A DNA stretch of 43,914 nt, taken from a virus. Position numbers and translations under genes: made by a program. Positions within the stretch are counted from its first letter, which is position 1. The number at the start of each line of letters is the position of its first letter. The notes under the pieces were generated by a model that had not been told where the DNA came from, ran no database searches, and was given only the letters and a program-made list of their open reading frames with translations. Shown here in pieces: positions 16,980 through 23,600 of this stretch. Location of the stretch: positions 1-43,914 of IMG/VR virus record IMGVR_UViG_3300020057_000005, one strand, 5' to 3'.

Positions 16980-17228
16980 ATGAACTTAAAAGACGCTTAT
17001 GACGTAAAATCGCTTGGCCAGAAGTTGGTCGATGCAGGCGTCCCCATGGGCGAAGTCGCCGCGATGAAAATCTGCACCGTCATCCTCGACTGGGTAAAAG
17101 AATCAGCATCAAAAAGCACCGAGGGCATGATTGGCGTTGCTGACGACTTCGTCGCTCAGGGCGTTGAGCCCCTGAAGCTTGTCCTGAACAAACTCCTGGA
17201 CTTGAACAAAGACGGCCAGATCGGTTAA
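16980..17228 (+). CDS. Small helical protein with partial EF-hand-like C-terminus
   Basis: An 82-residue protein. I chose ATG 16980 because GAGGAG (about 16968-16973) is well spaced; the longer reading from 16908 overlaps the preceding small gene without a site. It is mostly helical and ends 'LLDLNKDGQIG', which matches the first nine positions of a calcium-binding EF-hand/dockerin loop (DxNxDGxI) and stops there. Function unknown. Similar short proteins often sit in phage lysis regions. Confidence 0.55.
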   Translation: MNLKDAYDVKSLGQKLVDAGVPMGEVAAMKICTVILDWVKESASKSTEGMIGVADDFVAQGVEPLKLVLNKLLDLNKDGQIG

Positions 17229-17256
17229 TCACCCTGACTATCTCCAACGGTTAGGA

Positions 17257-17281
17257 GCAGGGGCGGGAAACCGCCCCTTGC
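17257..17281 (+). terminator. Strong GC hairpin with GAAA tetraloop
   Basis: GCAGGGGCGG, loop GAAA, CCGCCCC, a bulged T, then TGC gives about a 10-bp stem. Only TATTTGG follows, so it is a weak intrinsic terminator or a stabilising hairpin between two lysis-region genes. Confidence 0.5.
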
Positions 17282-17294
17282 TATTTGGAGGCAC

Positions 17295-17645
17295 ATGGCG
17301 ACCCATGACGAGTACGTTAAAGCATTAATGTCCACCGCCAAGGACATGCTAACCAAGTCCATCATGAGCGCCCTGGTGACCCGCTTACCATTTCTTGGAA
17401 TCAGATTCCTGAATCCACTTCTTGGGTTCCTTGTCGCCAAACTGGCCGAGATCGTTATCTATGAAACCGAAATGGCCATTTTCCTAGGCTTCACGGACTT
17501 GCGAGTGAATGCCCAGGGCAAGGACTTCTCAGCGGCCGCCGTCGAAAATGCCCGCATCCAAAAGAACGGAACCAGCGAACAGAAGGCCGCGGCCGAAACA
17601 AAGCTAATTAACTCATTCCGCGAGTTCGTGAAACTGAGGAACTGA
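17295..17645 (+). CDS. Membrane-associated lysis-region protein
   Basis: A 116-residue protein with GGAGG three bases before ATG 17295. The middle holds one or two hydrophobic segments (residues about 22-62, 'LPFLGIRFLNPLLGFLVAK' then 'LAEIVIYETEMAIFLGFTDL'). The C-terminal half is a soluble charged helix. A holin or holin-regulator role is possible given its place just before a small lipoprotein and an endolysin. The family is not recognised. Confidence 0.55.
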   Translation: MATHDEYVKALMSTAKDMLTKSIMSALVTRLPFLGIRFLNPLLGFLVAKLAEIVIYETEMAIFLGFTDLRVNAQGKDFSAAAVENARIQKNGTSEQKAAAETKLINSFREFVKLRN

Positions 17646-17647
17646 CC

Positions 17648-17974
17648 ATGAAAAAATGGATTCTTCTGGCCCTAATTTTGTCCGGGTGTGCCGTGACAGT
17701 GCCGGACGTTCCCCTTTGCGTAGAGATCAGCCCGTCCAGGGGCCATTGCATCTATACCCTGTCAGCCAGAGAGTACACCATCGACGATGAACACCCCCAC
17801 GAGGGAAAAACCTGGTGGGATATGCGGCCGGCCATGATTCTGGCGCCAGCCGAGTCATGGGCAAAAATAAAAAAATTCATCATTGAGGTCTGCCGGAAAA
17901 CCAAAAAATGCGACACCGAGATGGGATCTTGGGATCGAACCGTCGAGGCCATCGACAAAATGGTAGCTAAATAA
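17648..17974 (+). CDS. Small lipoprotein, outer-membrane spanin candidate
   Basis: A 108-residue protein with a clear lipoprotein signal: 'KKWILLALILSGC' with LSGC lipobox, mature Cys 14. The mature part holds four further Cys residues. Its stop overlaps the start of the endolysin by one base. Lipoproteins next to endolysins are commonly outer-membrane spanins, but the mature domain is longer and more Cys-rich than a typical Rz1 and is not proline-rich, so this is a guess. Confidence 0.6.
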   Translation: MKKWILLALILSGCAVTVPDVPLCVEISPSRGHCIYTLSAREYTIDDEHPHEGKTWWDMRPAMILAPAESWAKIKKFIIEVCRKTKKCDTEMGSWDRTVEAIDKMVAK

Positions 17975-18438
17975 TGGACGCAAAACGCCGCCAGGACATC
18001 GTCCTTGGTCTCAAATCCCTCCCTCACAAGCCCGGAGTGAACCGGGAGGACTGGGAAACCATCACTGACGGGGCCCTGGAGGTCGCCTGGGCCACAGTAG
18101 AAGTCTGCCGCCGTATCAATGCCCCCATCCTGTTCAGCTCTTTAATAAGGCCCAAAGTGCCGGCCTCAGAGACTGACATTCATGCCGAGAAACGAGCGTT
18201 CGACTTGTCTATCGCGGGCTGGAGCACCGACGACATCGATGAGGTCCTGATTGAGGTCAATCGCGCATGCGGCCCAAAATATGGGGCATTTAGGGCCAAC
18301 AACCCCGACGGCGTACCGCGGGCATTGATTTATGAGCACCGAAAAGGGGAGGGCCTAGAGTCGAGGGACCCCAAGGCCCTTCCATACGTCAAGGAAAACA
18401 GGGCCGACCCGCACCTGCACGGGCAATGCCGTCGCTAA
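17974..18438 (+). CDS. Endolysin, M15-like LD/DD-peptidase
   Basis: A 154-residue protein. The zinc site of M15-type peptidases (VanY / Ply500-like) is visible: 'DIHAEKRAFDLSI' (HxxxxxxD, residues about 68-80) and 'DPHLHGQ' (HxH near the C-terminus, about 145-151), with an 'SSLIRPK' strand before. It would cut the peptide side of peptidoglycan at lysis. It has no signal peptide and so needs a holin. Its stop overlaps the convergent minus-strand operon end, with no terminator visible between them. Confidence 0.75.
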   Translation: MDAKRRQDIVLGLKSLPHKPGVNREDWETITDGALEVAWATVEVCRRINAPILFSSLIRPKVPASETDIHAEKRAFDLSIAGWSTDDIDEVLIEVNRACGPKYGAFRANNPDGVPRALIYEHRKGEGLESRDPKALPYVKENRADPHLHGQCRR

Positions 18439-18530
18439 AAAATGAGCAGAAAGATTTCGATTGCGGCGTAAACAACCAGGCCGCCGTAGAGGACCGCAGA
18501 CAGTCCCTGAATCACGCTCAGGTCCCTCAT
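18435..18530 (-). CDS. 31-residue membrane protein coupled to exonuclease gene
   Basis: On the minus strand an ATG at 18530-18528 overlaps the exonuclease stop as ATGA, the layout of translational coupling. The 31 residues are nearly one membrane helix ('VIQGLSAVLYGGLVVYAA' then 'IEIFLLIF'). The stop overlaps the end of the endolysin gene on the other strand. Too short for homology; supported by the overlap and hydrophobicity only. Confidence 0.45.
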   Translation of the reverse strand: MRDLSVIQGLSAVLYGGLVVYAAIEIFLLIF

Positions 18531-19534
18531 AGCGTAATCCGGACGGTTTCCCTGCCGGGCTCATCTCTGATGTATTTTGCCGGTATCTTGACGTTGTTGT
18601 CCTTACAATAGGCTTCGTAATCGACCACCACCGTCGGCTTCCCAATCATCCTTAGGATTTTAACACCGTTGCACGATACTCGCTCATGCCGCAGCATTCC
18701 CGTTATCGACTTTCTTGCGGCCTCCTGGTCCTTCTCTGCCTTTTTTCGAGCAGTCTGGGCCGTCACAAAATCTCTGTAAGCAGGGATGGCAGAAGCGGCG
18801 GCATCTGCCTCCTTCTTCTTGGAGTCTTCTAGGGCCTTTTGAGTAACCTCGGTCTGCTTTGCGAGCGTGTATTTTTCCACGGCCTCGGCCAGATCTTTAT
18901 TTCCTGAATCGTCCAGCGTGTCCCCTCTTGCCAGTGGCGGTTGCTTTCCCTCCACTATCGAGCCCCAGAACGCTTGCAGTGCCGGAGCTAGCTCAGTCGC
19001 GATATAGTGAATGTCGGGAACAAGTTCAACGCTCGCGAACTTAAATTTTCCCTTTCCCGCTTCTTTGTCGTCCGTAGCGACGTACAGGCGCAGCTTCTTG
19101 GCCCCAGTCAGTAAAAGCTGAGTCATAACCTGCGGCATGTACTGCGGGAGCGCCATTCCATTCTTCACACTAGCAAAGTCTTCCTGGCCTACATATTTGC
19201 ATTCGAGAACCTCTTGGAGAACGTCGCAGTAGCCGTCCAGTGAGCACATTAGGAATGGGTAGACGTCAGAGAGGCAGACGATGGCCGGGAAATCGTACCC
19301 GGTTTCCACTTCGTGCATCGCCCGAATTTTCTCCTCTAGCTTGTGCCCTTTCGCTTGAATGAAATTGGGGTCATCAGTGTCGACATCCACCTTCCCAGTT
19401 TTGACCTTCCAAAGCTCCAGCGGCGTCATGTACTCCGAAACGCCCATAATAATGTTCGCATCAGACGCCCCAATGCGATCCTTCCGGTACGCCTTCCACT
19501 CCTGCGTGTTCTGAATCATACTCAAAGTTTTCAT
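18527..19534 (-). CDS. YqaJ-family recombination exonuclease
   Basis: A 335-residue protein of the YqaJ/lambda-exonuclease family, which resects double-stranded DNA to give 3' ends for annealing. Visible signatures are 'RIGASDANIIMG' (residues about 20-31), 'FLMCSLDGY' (about 94-102), the 'LECKYV' nuclease strand (about 110-115) and 'QYMPQVMTQLLLTG' (about 131-144). A Lys/Ala-rich coiled helix (about 215-280) precedes the C-terminus. GAGAAG lies before the start. It works with the Sak4-like ATPase and SSB encoded on the opposite strand. Confidence 0.88.
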   Translation of the reverse strand: MKTLSMIQNTQEWKAYRKDRIGASDANIIMGVSEYMTPLELWKVKTGKVDVDTDDPNFIQAKGHKLEEKIRAMHEVETGYDFPAIVCLSDVYPFLMCSLDGYCDVLQEVLECKYVGQEDFASVKNGMALPQYMPQVMTQLLLTGAKKLRLYVATDDKEAGKGKFKFASVELVPDIHYIATELAPALQAFWGSIVEGKQPPLARGDTLDDSGNKDLAEAVEKYTLAKQTEVTQKALEDSKKKEADAAASAIPAYRDFVTAQTARKKAEKDQEAARKSITGMLRHERVSCNGVKILRMIGKPTVVVDYEAYCKDNNVKIPAKYIRDEPGRETVRITL

Positions 19535-19553
19535 GCTTCTTCTCCAAATAGAA

Positions 19554-19574
19554 AGCCCGGCGTTTTGCCGGGCC
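19554..19574 (-). terminator. Minus-strand terminator or attenuator before exonuclease gene
   Basis: On the minus strand GCCCGGC, loop AAAAC, GCCGGGC is followed by TTTCTATTT. It lies between the 57-aa gene and the exonuclease gene and could reduce exonuclease expression. Confidence 0.55.
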
Positions 19575-19583
19575 AGTTAGGGA

Positions 19584-19757
19584 CTAGTCTCTAAGAGCGA
19601 CGTCAGAACCCGCACCGTTCTCGGAATCTGTCGGAAGTTGCGCCGCGCTTTCCTTTGCCAAATGCTCATACTGTGCAGGGTCCCGCTGTTTCAATCGTTC
19701 CTTTTGGAACGGCGTCAGCTTCGCAAATTCATAAACTGTATATTGTCGGCCGCTCAT
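19584..19757 (-). CDS. Small charged early protein, function unknown
   Basis: A 57-residue minus-strand protein that is first in the leftward operon, with GGAG correctly spaced before its ATG. It is hydrophilic: 'MSGRQYTVYEFAKLTPFQ' then an Asp/Gln/Lys-rich helix and a loose tail. No family recognised. It lies directly beside the divergent regulatory region and could be an early regulator or exonuclease partner. Confidence 0.55.
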   Translation of the reverse strand: MSGRQYTVYEFAKLTPFQKERLKQRDPAQYEHLAKESAAQLPTDSENGAGSDVALRD

Positions 19758-19779
19758 GTCAAATCTCCATTTCTGTGGG

Positions 19780-19799
19780 TTAGTGCAAATTTGCTCTAA
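19780..19799. promoter_or_regulatory. 20-bp palindrome, probable operator
   Basis: TTAG-N-GCAAATTTGC-N-CTAA is a two-fold symmetric site with a perfect 10-base core. It lies between the divergent starts at 19757 (minus) and 19868 (plus), upstream of a small HTH protein that is the obvious candidate ligand. Confidence 0.6.
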
Positions 19800-19807
19800 T
19801 TTTGGAC

Positions 19808-19837
19808 TTGACAGGATCGTCCGGTCAATAAAATATT
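19808..19837 (+). promoter_or_regulatory. Probable rightward early promoter with second operator
   Basis: A perfect -35 TTGACA (19808-19813) is followed at 15 to 18 bases by AT-rich -10-like sequence (TAAAAT or AATATT). An imperfect inverted repeat, GACaGGA-TCG-TCCgGTC (19810-19826), overlaps the -35 and spacer, as an operator would. It would drive the operon starting at 19868. Confidence 0.5.
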
Positions 19838-19867
19838 TATAAACAATAAAAGTTTCTGGAGGCCAGG

Positions 19868-20035
19868 ATGCTAACCAAGTTGCGCGAGAGGGTGAAGGCC
19901 CTTGGCATCGTCACAGTGACCGCGGCCCTAGGTTATCGGTCAGTCCGTACAATTCAAAAATGGCTAAGCGACGGGAAGATCCCTTCCTGCGCGAAGGCCA
20001 AGGTCCGCATTTATATTGAGGGAGTTGAAGCATGA
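19868..20035 (+). CDS. Small HTH DNA-binding protein, Cro-like candidate
   Basis: A 55-residue protein starting at ATG 19868 after GGAGG, overlapping the next gene as ATGA. A helix-turn-helix is visible: 'VTVTAALGYRSVRTIQKW' followed by 'LSDGKIPSCAK', with the usual recognition helix at residues about 25-35. It is the first gene of the rightward early operon and lies beside two palindromes, so it may repress one or both divergent promoters. No partner repressor is seen. Confidence 0.65.
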   Translation: MLTKLRERVKALGIVTVTAALGYRSVRTIQKWLSDGKIPSCAKAKVRIYIEGVEA

Positions 20036-21054
20036 CATCACCATCACTATTAACCACAATCCAGAGGGGGCGCAAAATGAAGCCGCTGGCCGTGATGCTC
20101 CACGGAGTTCACGGGATCGGAAAGACAAGTTTTGCTCTGGACGCCCCTAACCCTGTTTACGTCGGGAGCGAGGAGGCCGACGAATACGACATGGCACGTT
20201 TCCCGAGAGTAGAGAACTGGGGCATGCTGATCGAGCAGCTCAAGGCCCTGCGAGACTTAGAACACGATTTTAAAACGATTGTGATCGACACGACTGACTC
20301 GCTTGAGCAAGTGGCCGAAAAGGCCATCCTGGCAAGTAAGGGCAACGAAGGTAAAACCATGGCCACCGCATTTGGCGGGTACGGCAAGGCCTATGAGCGC
20401 ATGTCTGATATGTTTCTCGATGTTCGTGACGATTATCTGGTCCCATTGCGAGACAAGCGCGGGATGAACGTCGTGCTGCTCTCTCACTGTGAGAAAGTCA
20501 AACACGAAGATCCCATGACAAATACTTCTTACGATCAGTTCATTCCTGCAAATCACAAGAAAGTTAGGCCGATTTGGGAGGATTGGGTTTCTGTTATTCT
20601 ATTTGTTAATTACTACCTGGTACGCGCCGAAAACAGCGCAGGGAAGGAGTACGCCCAGGGCGCGGACGGCCTGAGAATGGTCTACACAGAGGAGCGCCCA
20701 TCTCACGTTGCAAAAAATCGTTTCAGTCTGCCCTATGAAATGGAGTTCACTAGAACCGGATTTTGGCAGACCTTGCGCGAACACGTCCTGGAACATTTTA
20801 AGAAGGGCCCTAGGACTGAGGAGCAGCCTGTCGCCACGGACTCGGCTGCGCCTGTGCTCGCAGAATCGCCCAAGGGGCCACAACTTCCCGCCAGTGACCC
20901 CGAGTATATGGAACTGGCCGGGAACATCGACGATTTGATGACGAAAATCCCTGAGGCCAACAGGGCGTCAATCGGCACAGCGGTCCAACGCGCTGGCCGA
21001 GACGTTACGGAACTGCAACGAATTGTTACTAAAATGATGAAAATCATCAACTAG
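20032..21054 (+). CDS. Sak4-like RecA-fold recombination ATPase
   Basis: A 340-residue AAA/RecA-like ATPase. Walker A is 'GVHGIGKT' (residues 25-32), Walker B 'TIVIDTTD' (about 83-90), and a sensor-like 'NVVLLSHCEK' strand follows (about 144-153). This matches the phage Sak4 family of single-strand annealing and exchange proteins. It is followed by an SSB-like gene 12 bases downstream and faces the YqaJ exonuclease, a complete phage recombination set. The C-terminal 90 residues are a loose linker plus helices. ATG 20077 is an alternative start. Confidence 0.8.
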   Translation: MTSPSLLTTIQRGRKMKPLAVMLHGVHGIGKTSFALDAPNPVYVGSEEADEYDMARFPRVENWGMLIEQLKALRDLEHDFKTIVIDTTDSLEQVAEKAILASKGNEGKTMATAFGGYGKAYERMSDMFLDVRDDYLVPLRDKRGMNVVLLSHCEKVKHEDPMTNTSYDQFIPANHKKVRPIWEDWVSVILFVNYYLVRAENSAGKEYAQGADGLRMVYTEERPSHVAKNRFSLPYEMEFTRTGFWQTLREHVLEHFKKGPRTEEQPVATDSAAPVLAESPKGPQLPASDPEYMELAGNIDDLMTKIPEANRASIGTAVQRAGRDVTELQRIVTKMMKIIN

Positions 21055-21066
21055 AGGGAGAGAGAA

Positions 21067-21591
21067 ATGAAATCAGGAAAGTACAAGGTTCAAATTACTG
21101 GCTGTTTTACCGGAGAGTCCAGTGAGAAAAAAACGCCTTTTTACGGGCTGGAGTTCGCTAACGAAGCGGGCGACTGCATCGACCACGTTGCCTGGATGAC
21201 TGAGAAAACCGCTGAGCGCAACGTCGAACTGCTCTGCAAACTGGGCTACACGGGAAAATCTCTGGCAGACATGTCCGACGTCAAAAAGAAGGTCTCGGAG
21301 CTGTTTCCCGCAATCCAGGACCCCATTTTTATCACTGTCGAAGACGAGGAATACAACAACGCCGAGGGCCTGACGCGGGTAAAGCAAGCGGTGAAGTGGG
21401 TAAACGTCGGAGCATCCGGCCCCGCACGCTTTGACCACAAACAAGCTGTGGCAGTGTTTAAAGGACTGACATTTGACGGGGATCTCCTCCGCATGCGCAA
21501 CCAAGTCGCAAAGCCCTTGCCTGCTGCAGCGGGAACGGCGCAGCCTGGGGCCGCCTCTAGTGACTACTCGGCCGAAAACGTGCCTTTTTAG
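21067..21591 (+). CDS. Single-stranded DNA binding protein-like
   Basis: A 174-residue protein. The N-terminal 125 residues are a beta-rich, DUF669-like ligand domain ('GKYKVQITGCFTGESSEKK', 'FITVEDEEYNNAEGLTRVK'). The C-terminus is a flexible Ala/Pro/Gly tail ending 'AENVPF', which resembles the SSB tip used to recruit partners. With the adjacent Sak4-like ATPase this points to an SSB role in recombination and replication. AGGGAGAG lies before ATG 21067. Confidence 0.7.
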   Translation: MKSGKYKVQITGCFTGESSEKKTPFYGLEFANEAGDCIDHVAWMTEKTAERNVELLCKLGYTGKSLADMSDVKKKVSELFPAIQDPIFITVEDEEYNNAEGLTRVKQAVKWVNVGASGPARFDHKQAVAVFKGLTFDGDLLRMRNQVAKPLPAAAGTAQPGAASSDYSAENVPF

Positions 21592-21602
21592 GCCATGAGC
21601 TA

Positions 21603-21636
21603 GTGGGGCCCGGGGTACAACGGGCCTCACTTTTTT
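21603..21636 (+). terminator. Intrinsic terminator after recombination genes
   Basis: GTGGGGCCCG and CGGGCCTCAC form a 10-bp stem (one G-U pair) around a GGGTACAA loop, followed by TTTTTT. A clear Rho-independent terminator ending or attenuating the first early transcript. Confidence 0.85.
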
Positions 21637-21649
21637 AAGAGGATTATAT

Positions 21650-22003
21650 ATGCACGCCATAGAAGCCGCCACAAAACAGGCCCAGGAGCAGATTCCCGAG
21701 GTAGTAACTCAGCATCTTCTTGATGTAAATGCCACCATTACCGAGTTTGCAAAAACATTTCAAAAGAGTTACCCAGGCCATAGCCTCGCAATAATCTGGA
21801 CCGCCGCCACGGGTCCGCAAGCGCCGAGCTGGACATTCCGCCACGGTCCGCTGAGCCCCATCATGCATGGCTATCTAAATTCAATTGAGCAATCAGCAGA
21901 GGAAATGATTGGTCAGGGCATACCTCGGCAGACGGTAGTGGCGAACCTGAGCGCGGTTTTCGATGAAGTGGTCAGGTTTATCACGACCGGAGAACGCAAA
22001 TGA
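21650..22003 (+). CDS. Early accessory protein, function unknown
   Basis: A 117-residue protein after AAGAGGA, first gene after the terminator. N-terminal helix ('EAATKQAQEQIPEVV'), a central beta segment ('HSLAIIWTAATG') and C-terminal helices. It overlaps the next gene as ATGA and starts a chain of tightly coupled small early genes. No family recognised. Confidence 0.55.
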   Translation: MHAIEAATKQAQEQIPEVVTQHLLDVNATITEFAKTFQKSYPGHSLAIIWTAATGPQAPSWTFRHGPLSPIMHGYLNSIEQSAEEMIGQGIPRQTVVANLSAVFDEVVRFITTGERK

Positions 22004-22299
22004 AAGACGTCGTCAAAAACATGGGACAGGAAAACGCCCACAAAACAACCCCGTACAAGGTGCGAATATTTGGGATGGTATGCGTTTACAAGAAACGCCC
22101 ATTGCCCAGCATGTTGACCGAGGAAAACGACATCGGGCTCTTGGTCCGGCGGCCCAACGACTACGACGAATTTGAGTTCCCGCAGCTTGCCGTCAACTTC
22201 AACAAGAAGGAGATGAGCAATCACGAATGCGACGCTCTTTTGCGCGCACTCTGCCAGAGCATCAAAGAACAGCTCAAAAAAGCAGGAGTCTTAAAATGA
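22000..22299 (+). CDS. Early accessory protein, function unknown
   Basis: A 99-residue protein starting by ATGA overlap. The middle is beta-rich ('YKVRIFGMVCVYKKR', 'FEFPQLAVNFNK') and the end is a Lys-rich helix. It is coupled by ATGA to the next gene. No family recognised. Confidence 0.55.
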   Translation: MKDVVKNMGQENAHKTTPYKVRIFGMVCVYKKRPLPSMLTEENDIGLLVRRPNDYDEFEFPQLAVNFNKKEMSNHECDALLRALCQSIKEQLKKAGVLK

Positions 22300-22523
22300 A
22301 ATGCGTGATTACTGGCCTGGAGACCACGCGGCTGTTTAGATCCCTGCCAGTGTCGAGAGAGGCAATGGAGTACGCGCGCCGGATGCGCGACTCCGGCGCT
22401 TACAAGGACGTGACGGCCGTCCTTCGCGCCATGCACGTTATGACTAGGGCCCCGCTGAGTCGCTCATGGGACGAGATCCGCGCTCACTTTGATAAGAAAA
22501 TCGCCGACGCAAAACCCATATGA
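22296..22523 (+). CDS. Early accessory protein, function unknown
   Basis: A 75-residue protein with ATGA overlaps at both ends and an AGGAG site upstream. Basic and mostly helical ('SREAMEYARRMRDSGAYK'). The N-terminal 'CVITG' strand is followed by a possible nucleic-acid-binding helical part. No family recognised. Confidence 0.5.
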   Translation: MKCVITGLETTRLFRSLPVSREAMEYARRMRDSGAYKDVTAVLRAMHVMTRAPLSRSWDEIRAHFDKKIADAKPI

Positions 22524-22789
22524 CGTTCAACCCCAAGCTGCGCTCCCAGTGCGTCGCCCCCGAGGGTCCGCCCGAGCCGCCAGAGCCACCCGAGCGGGTC
22601 TATGCTTACCCCGACGTCTCTATAAAAGAGATGGAGCGCGTGATGGTTATCTCCGCGCTCCAACGATACTCGGGAAACAAAACTCACACCGCAATCGCCC
22701 TGGGCATGACCGTGAAAACTCTTTACAACAAAATCAGCGTCTACGGCATAACGCAGAATATGTTTGTGGAGAAGGAAAAGCATGAATGA
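22520..22789 (+). CDS. Fis-type helix-turn-helix protein
   Basis: An 89-residue protein. A Pro/Glu-rich linker (residues about 13-25) leads into a C-terminal Fis/NtrC-type HTH: 'MERVMVISALQRYSGNKT' then 'TAIALGMTVKTLYNKI' (about 38-73). The spacing of helices matches the HTH_8 family. Phage copies of this domain may control early-to-late switching or bind DNA at origins. It is coupled by ATGA to the preceding gene. Confidence 0.7.
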   Translation: MTFNPKLRSQCVAPEGPPEPPEPPERVYAYPDVSIKEMERVMVISALQRYSGNKTHTAIALGMTVKTLYNKISVYGITQNMFVEKEKHE

Positions 22790-23012
22790 ACGAGGTCCCG
22801 CCGGTGTAAAAAAAATTATCACTCACTTCATGTCGTGGCACGGGAATAGGTACACCTCCGCCTGCAACACCAAGGGGCGGGCGCTTCAGAATGGCGATGG
22901 CACATTTAATTGCCTGATCTGCCGGCGCGCGGTGTTCTCGAAGAAGTGGGCCTGGAAAGTGAATATTGAAATGATTAAAGCGTACTACAGGGGGAACGAT
23001 GACCGAGATTGA
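22782..23012 (+). CDS. Small basic protein with partial zinc-finger-like Cys pattern
   Basis: A 76-residue protein at ATG 22782, overlapping the HTH gene. A 'CLICRRAVF' pair and an upstream Cys/His cluster ('MSWHGNRYTSAC') suggest a small zinc-binding knuckle. Basic C-terminus. No family recognised. Confidence 0.5.
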   Translation: MNERGPAGVKKIITHFMSWHGNRYTSACNTKGRALQNGDGTFNCLICRRAVFSKKWAWKVNIEMIKAYYRGNDDRD

Positions 23013-23409
23013 AATACTGCGCGCTGAGATCAAAACCAAAGACGAGCGCATCAAGGAGCTTCATGCTCTTGCCTCGGGCTACTCTCTTTTGGGAACCGAC
23101 GCGTGCGGGACTTGTTACCTGGGGCGAGTGACGATTTTCACCGCAAACAAACGATGCACGGAGTGCGATCCCGGCGGGTACGAGAGAGAAGAGTGGGTCC
23201 GTCGGAACAGTACAACCGCCAAGGACAGAACCATCAAGCGCCTCGTTGAGTACCTAGAGATGCTGCTCGATGACCAGGCCGAGAAATGCCACTTCGACCA
23301 CCACGGGAGCTGCCAGGCACACGGATGGCCTGGCGTCGGGGGCGAGTGGTGCCCCATAGCAGAGGCAAGGGCCTATCTCGCCGAGCACGCGGCCAAGGGG
23401 GAAGCATGA
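22999..23409 (+). CDS. Cys/His-rich putative zinc-binding protein
   Basis: A 136-residue protein. An N-terminal coiled helix ('EIEILRAEIKTKDERIKEL') is followed by a CxxC pair ('CGTCYLG') with a second 'CTEC', a zinc-ribbon pattern at residues about 35-55. A later 'CHFDHHGSC' with His and Cys after it (about 97-118) could bind a second ion. It overlaps both neighbours. Function unknown. Confidence 0.55.
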   Translation: MTEIEILRAEIKTKDERIKELHALASGYSLLGTDACGTCYLGRVTIFTANKRCTECDPGGYEREEWVRRNSTTAKDRTIKRLVEYLEMLLDDQAEKCHFDHHGSCQAHGWPGVGGEWCPIAEARAYLAEHAAKGEA

Positions 23410-23600
23410 CTATAGACGAGTACGAGGAAGTTATCTGCCGATGGCAACACCACTGGATGGACGTAAAGGGCACCGACGAGAGGGACCGGAGCGCGTATTT
23501 TAAGCGCGCGTCTGGCATAGATGCAAACATGCGCTACGGCCTGGCAAAAATGTTGGTTGAGGCCGAGAGGGACGCCATGATTACAGGAAAGGAGTTGTGA
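23406..23600 (+). CDS. Small early protein, function unknown
   Basis: A 64-residue protein starting by ATGA overlap. Acidic N-terminal helix ('MTIDEYEEVICRWQHHWM') and a charged helical C-terminus. Its end carries the AAAGGAG site for the methyltransferase and its stop overlaps the methyltransferase GTG. No family recognised. Confidence 0.5.
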   Translation: MTIDEYEEVICRWQHHWMDVKGTDERDRSAYFKRASGIDANMRYGLAKMLVEAERDAMITGKEL

